Below, one piece after another: positions 59,658 to 64,000 of a stretch of DNA of 64,000 nt (its first letter is position 1; every line of letters begins with the position of its first letter). The notes beneath the pieces were generated by a model, which saw nothing but the letters and a program-made list of their open reading frames with translations, was not told the origin of the DNA and did no database searches. Source of the stretch: Meghimatium bilineatum (lineage: Eukaryota > Mollusca > Gastropoda > Stylommatophora > Philomycidae); NCBI GenBank assembly GCA_034231615.1, contig CM067311.1, positions 10,371,212 to 10,435,211 of the forward strand, read 5' to 3'. The position numbers and the translations under genes are program-made.

Positions 59658-59708
59658 CTGTGTGAGAGAGAAATTTAAATAAAATACAACACATAAATAA
59701 AACATGAT

Positions 59709-60155
59709 GGTACATTACGGGCAGATGTGGCCACATCATGTGATAGCAGTCCAACCTTTTAATATTATGCGCAGAACCCCTCTGTAATCTAGTTTTCAGT
59801 TTGTGAATCTTCTGTGTCAACACAGAAATCTCATGTTAACATCAGATCTAGAAGACTAGTCGCCTAGTCAGTCAGGGTCATCCAATGACATTATATTCAG
59901 CAGATTTAGTAGAAATGTAATGTAACTGGAAACCAACAGTGAATAAATGTAAAACTAAACATTTAACACTATCCCTAAACGCAAACCCCTAAATGATGAA
60001 AAAAAACTCCCTCCCAAAAACTAAAATATGCTGCACCCCTCCAATCAATAATAGTGTACTGCCATTTCAGAAAATAAATTAGATTTAATTTTATGTGAGC
60101 TTTATGTAATTTTATGTTCTGCTAAAAATGAGGCAACATCTGCCCGTAATGAACC
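59709..60155. mobile_element. MITE with CATTACGGGCAGATG ends
   Basis: GGTACATTACGGGCAGATGT at the left and ACATCTGCCCGTAATGAACC at the right form a terminal repeat of about 20 bp with one mismatch. No transposase and no clear target duplication. It lies directly upstream of the first IBTK exon found. Confidence 0.6.
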
Positions 60156-60364
60156 AATGACATATATTCCTTCTTTTAAATGAGTTAAATAGATATATGT
60201 ATACAATTTTAGGATCCAGCACAATTTCATTTAGGTAGAACATCATTTTAGTTCTTTAGCAAAGTTATAGGATGTTAACGTAAAAGTGTTCACATCGCAG
60301 AGAGAAATCAAATTTCAGAGGAGCAGAGAAAAAGACTCGCTGCTTAAAAAGACAAACAAAAATA

Positions 60365-60500
60365 ATAAATAGATGTTCACCTTGGCAGGGGATTCTATGA
60401 CAGAACTGGATTTTTTAGCCATCTCATACACCAGAGATAAAACATCACAAGTGTAAGATTGCTGTCATCATCTCCTGCAATGGATGGCTACAGCTACAGC
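60365..60500 (+). mobile_element. LINE 3' tail (family of 15950-16345)
   Basis: HLGRGFYDRTGFFSHL and CAATGGATGGCTACAGCTAC match the zinc-finger-like end of 16195-16330. Confidence 0.5.
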
Positions 60501-60513
60501 TACTACTATTATT

Positions 60514-62990
60514 AGTTAGTTAGTCGTCGGATCATCATCACTGCAAACTGGACACATCCATAGTTGTTCCGATCTCTCCTTGAGTGTATCCGCCATCATA
60601 CTTCTGCTGACAGTACCGGTCCTATGCTGGTTGACCATCATTCTTCTGCGCCCTCCAAAATGTTCACCTCTAGCAACACTGCATTTCAATCCCTGATCTG
60701 TAATCCTAGCCATGGAAAAGGAATCATCATCCACATTACTCTCACTCTCGCGTGTTATATCTCTTAAAGAGTTCAAAACGTCAGCGCGATCCATTGCCCC
60801 ATCGCCCTGTGCCACAATCGCGCACGATGCCAGTTGATCCGCTCTTTCATTGCCTCGAACGCCCACATGTCCCGGCACGAAAATAAATGTAACCACTTTC
60901 TCAAGGCCTCAATCCACTGTTCGCGAACGAGACCCACTTGTACCTTCTTAATCATACTCATAGTCACTCAAAATGCAGACCTGCGCTACCTTCTGTGTGC
61001 GTAGCCACTCAAATGCCTTGGTCACCGCCATAGTCTCCATGGTCATACTACTCGTAGTGACTGCAAAGGCACCATTTTTCTCCTTGATCGTTTTACCTGC
61101 GCACTAAGCTGTATCCAGACTCTATCCAGTCTTTCGATCTGAGTTTGGCTAAGAGTCAGAATTGCCAGTGCATATTCCACCACAGCCACAACCAAACCCT
61201 GGTACAAAAGAAATAACAATCTCTGCTCACACTGCACAGCAGCAATAACCTTCATTGCTGCTAAGCCTTTGCCTGCCCTTATGATAATGTGGTTAACATG
61301 TTCCCTGAAACTCAGGCTTCTGTCAAAAAACACACCCAGATATCTCATTGTGCTAGTTCTTTCTAAACTTTTCCCGGACAGCGAAACTTGTGGCATGGGT
61401 GTCTTTACCATGTGATTGTTCAAAGAAAACCACATCACGAATGCCTTAGACGGATTAACCACTGCTCCCGTATCTCGACACCAATTTGTCAGTCTGTCCA
61501 GCTCCTTCTGTAGTTCCACGACGCACTCTTCTCGATTTCTGCCCTGTCTATACACCAGGATATCATCGGCATATGACATTGTTCTGCCAACACCTGTGAT
61601 TTGATTGCCAGCGATATGTACTGTGTATACATTGAAAAGTATAGGAGATAGAGGCGATCCCTGTGGCAGACCAGGGCTAATAACCGTTGGTGCAAATATC
61701 CAGTTACCACACTTAAGAACTACAACGCTGTGCATCAGGGCGGCACCAACCCAACGCACGACAAAAGGATTAACTGCAAGATTTAACAGCTAGCTGGTGC
61801 ATCAAGATATCCAAGGACACCCTATTGTACGCATCCTCAAGGTCTATTGCGACCGCACATGATTCCATGCGCGAATCGAACCCCTCAAAAACATCCTGCG
61901 CAAATATGCCTGCATTCTGCCATGTCTTCTTTCCTGGACGATATCCTCCTAACAATGTTGGTAAACACTTATTTCTTTCAAGATAACACGATACCTTCCA
62001 GGCCACAATTTTTTCCAAAAGCTTGCTTATCTTATTTGGCATTGTTATTATTCTGTAGCCTTGTATCCTGGTGTGGTCCTTCCCAGGTTTGGGTAGTGGA
62101 ACTAAATAGCTGTGCAACCAGTCTTCTTTCACTGTGCCCTTTAGAAGGCTATTATTGAACATGTCCGCCAACTCTCCCAACTCCTCATCCGTTCTTCGAC
62201 TAATGTCATCGTATCTAATGCCATCTGGCCCTGGTGCTGTGTTTTTTGTACTTTTCAGTGCCTTCCTAATTTCTTCAACTGTGATTAGCATATGGTTTTC
62301 CATGCTCAAGTTCTTACACGTGTCTGTGATCGTTTTCCTGATTTCTTGATATGCCTCCACATTTCTCTGACAAATTTGTGCGATGTAGTGTGCCAGCAAC
62401 AGCGCACCTTTTGTCTCGTCCGTCTTCTGCCAGACGGTATCGTCGCTCTGGAAATCGGCAATAGTCACGTGTCTTGTCAGACCATTCATGGACTTGTGTA
62501 ACCGCCAGAACAATTTTAGTGACTTTTCGCGTGTGATCTCCTGGCAAAATTCGTCCCATTTTGACGCCTTTGCTGACTTTGCAATAGCTTTGAATGTTTG
62601 GACTAAGATATCTTTCTTCCGGACTAAGATATCTTTCTTCCGTTTCCAATGTGCGACATCCATGGGCTGAGCCGCAACACGTTTCCTTGCCCTTTGCCAT
62701 AGTGCTACTGCTTTCCGTTTCTTGCTCCGTGCCCTTTGAACCTCTTCGTTCCACCAGGGGGGGCCTATCCCACACCTGATTTCCCACTACTTGAGCCTTA
62801 CGTTTGTCTTGTCGAAATCTGCTCACAACATCCACTCGTCTGCGATCATACTTAAAGGATCTTACCTTTGGCCTTATCTGCTTACTTTTGTCATTTTTTA
62901 AGAGAACAACACATGGGAGGTGGTCACTGCCATGATGCCCCAGCATGTCCCATTTGCAGATAGCCACAGAAGCTGATGACTACTGTTATT
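60514..62990 (-). mobile_element. RT/RNase H non-LTR retrotransposon, longest copy, degenerate
   Basis: - strand order: end of the apurinic-like endonuclease (GHHGSDHLPCVVLLK near 62930), linker, reverse transcriptase with TAPGPDGIRYDDI, LVPLPKPGKD, YRIITMPNKISKLLEKI, GLPQGSPLSPILFNVY and the catalytic SYADDILVY (about 61560-61576), then RNase H (SDY, PGHVGVRGNERADQLASC) and CPVCSDDD, ending in a TAACTAACTAATAAT tail. 5'-truncated inside the endonuclease, frameshifted near 62650 and 61765, and deleted between RT and RNase H near 61110. The RT plus C-terminal RNase H plan suggests an I-group element. Fragments at 21475, 25790, 43563 and 52630 are the same family. Confidence 0.85.
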
Positions 62991-63039
62991 ATTATGATGA
63001 CTACTACTGATGGCTACTATTATTATTATGGTACAATAC

Positions 63040-63600
63040 CAGATATGGACATATCCATTTTACAGATTGCGGAATGAAATAAAGAAAAAAATGTTTTTTT
63101 TTAAAAACTCCTGCAGGCCATCATTATTCATGGATTGTTTCCCTTTGCATAAAATTATCTGTTGCAGTGTGGATGTTTATTTTTATTTATATAATTTTTT
63201 TAATTTAGTTGAAGGCTAGGAAAGGGGATAGTTAGTTGTGTATTTGTAGTTATTTTTTGCTGTATAGGCACATCTCATGCATAAAAATATTCCACTGTTC
63301 TTGCTCTGCTCATCTGCAGTTCTCATGCACATCACTCAGCATACCGCCACGACACAATGGATTTTCATGAAATGTTGGCATAGACCTTCAACTTAATCTG
63401 CTGTTGGTGCTGCTAAACATTGCACTTCCACCGCATATCTTTGCATCCTGGAGCACTCCTCGCAACTGTAACGTGTACTGCATCTTTAACGGTTGAAGAC
63501 AAACTAAACAAACATACGGTAGCCATTGTGTATCTAGGATTGAGCAGCAGTTAGGGACGTCACAAAATTACACAACTTTCAGATCAGCGCATATTTTTTT
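63040..63600. repeat. Interspersed repeat, inverted relative of 7870 and 40332
   Basis: ATTCATGGATTGTTTCCCTT, CTTTGCATCCTGGAGCACTC, ACGGTAGCCATTGTGTATCT and CAAAATTACACAACTTTCAG recur at 40420-40770 or, inverted, at 7890-8030. Its inner edge touches the stop codon of the reading frame at 63601. Confidence 0.55.
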
Positions 63601-63843
63601 TTAAAGATTAAAGGTAGGCTCTTTATCTGGTATTGTACCATTACTGTTAACCTGCAACCATCCACTGGCAGCATATGTCACATATTTCCTTTCTCGATAG
63701 AAAACCAAGGGTGGTGTATGCCACATTCCAATTAGCCATTTGTTGTCATGGTAAACAGTCTCACACGATCTTTTCCAATCATAATTTTGTAATAACTCTT
63801 TACTAGAATTTTCCTTTGATTTTTCAGCAGTATTTGAAAGTAC
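63601..63843 (-). CDS. Unidentified terminal-exon-like reading frame
   Basis: From a possible acceptor (AATGTTCAG, 63844-63852) the - strand stays open for 80 codons to TAA at 63601-63603. It begins VLSNTAEKSKENSSKELLQN and continues YDWKRSCETVYHDNKWLIGM, WHTPPLVFYRERKYVTYAAS, GWLQVNSNGTIPDKEPTFNL. Balanced composition rich in Trp, Tyr and Cys, unlike the AT-driven frames nearby. I do not recognise the family. It could be the last exon of another - strand gene, an alternative IBTK 3' exon, or part of an unknown transposon. The acceptor's pyrimidine tract is weak, and there is no good start codon. Confidence 0.45.
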   Translation of the reverse strand, partial: VLSNTAEKSKENSSKELLQNYDWKRSCETVYHDNKWLIGMWHTPPLVFYRERKYVTYAASGWLQVNSNGTIPDKEPTFNL

Positions 63844-63861
63844 CTGAACATTATATTTGGT

Positions 63862-64000
63862 CTATTAACTTTAGGAAACTAAGCCACATTTTTTACTTCA
63901 CTTTTGATAGCCATTGTTCGTGTAGGCTTATTCTTCTCGGATACTGATTGTTTTGATCGAAGGAGATTTTTTTAAAGGCTTCAGTGTGTTAGTTACTGTA
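63862..64000. other. No feature recognised
   Basis: AT-rich flank upstream of the unidentified frame. Confidence 0.4.

Overview
This is a 64 kb piece of an AT-rich, repeat-dense animal genome. Two conserved intron-containing host genes can be read by following splice-consistent exons; nearly everything else is transposon debris or minisatellite. The organism is most likely a gastropod mollusc, perhaps a freshwater pulmonate. That is an inference from metazoan-type ATE1 and IBTK, many short non-LTR retrotransposon tails, tRNA-headed SINEs, and a hAT element resembling the horizontally transferred SPIN/OC1 group, one family of which has been reported from a pond snail.

Layout. The + strand from 1371 to 3649 carries the last two coding exons of ATE1 (arginyl-tRNA--protein transferase). 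From 59657 down to 16605 the - strand carries 18 phase-consistent exons (3,037 coding bases, 1,011 residues) of IBTK, a BTB-domain CUL3 adaptor. It starts between the RCC1 region and the first BTB domain and runs to the stop codon. The genes converge, with about 13 kb between their stop codons filled by retrotransposon 3' ends, MITEs, a 38-bp minisatellite and a SPIN-like hAT element that itself contains a TTAA-flanked element. The N-terminal exons of IBTK (ankyrin and RCC1 repeats) were not found in the 4.3 kb above 59657. That interval holds a broken RT/RNase H retrotransposon, MITEs and, at 63601-63843, one unidentified terminal-exon-like reading frame on the - strand.

Repeats fall into these groups: (1) 5'-truncated non-LTR retrotransposons of several families, told apart by their tails (GATGAT, GATA or ACTA repeats); (2) TTAA-flanked piggyBac-like MITEs, hAT elements with 8-bp target duplications, a deleted mariner inside a foldback MITE, and a roughly 165-bp MITE family with TACAGTGGA-type ends; (3) tRNA-headed SINEs and a short repeat ending in GAA triplets; (4) more than 25 minisatellites.

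The most unusual feature is where the minisatellites sit. Several abut splice sites of ATE1 and IBTK, and in two IBTK exons the tandem unit is built from the exon's own 3' end plus the splice donor. One junction therefore carries seven intact donors in a row and another carries six.
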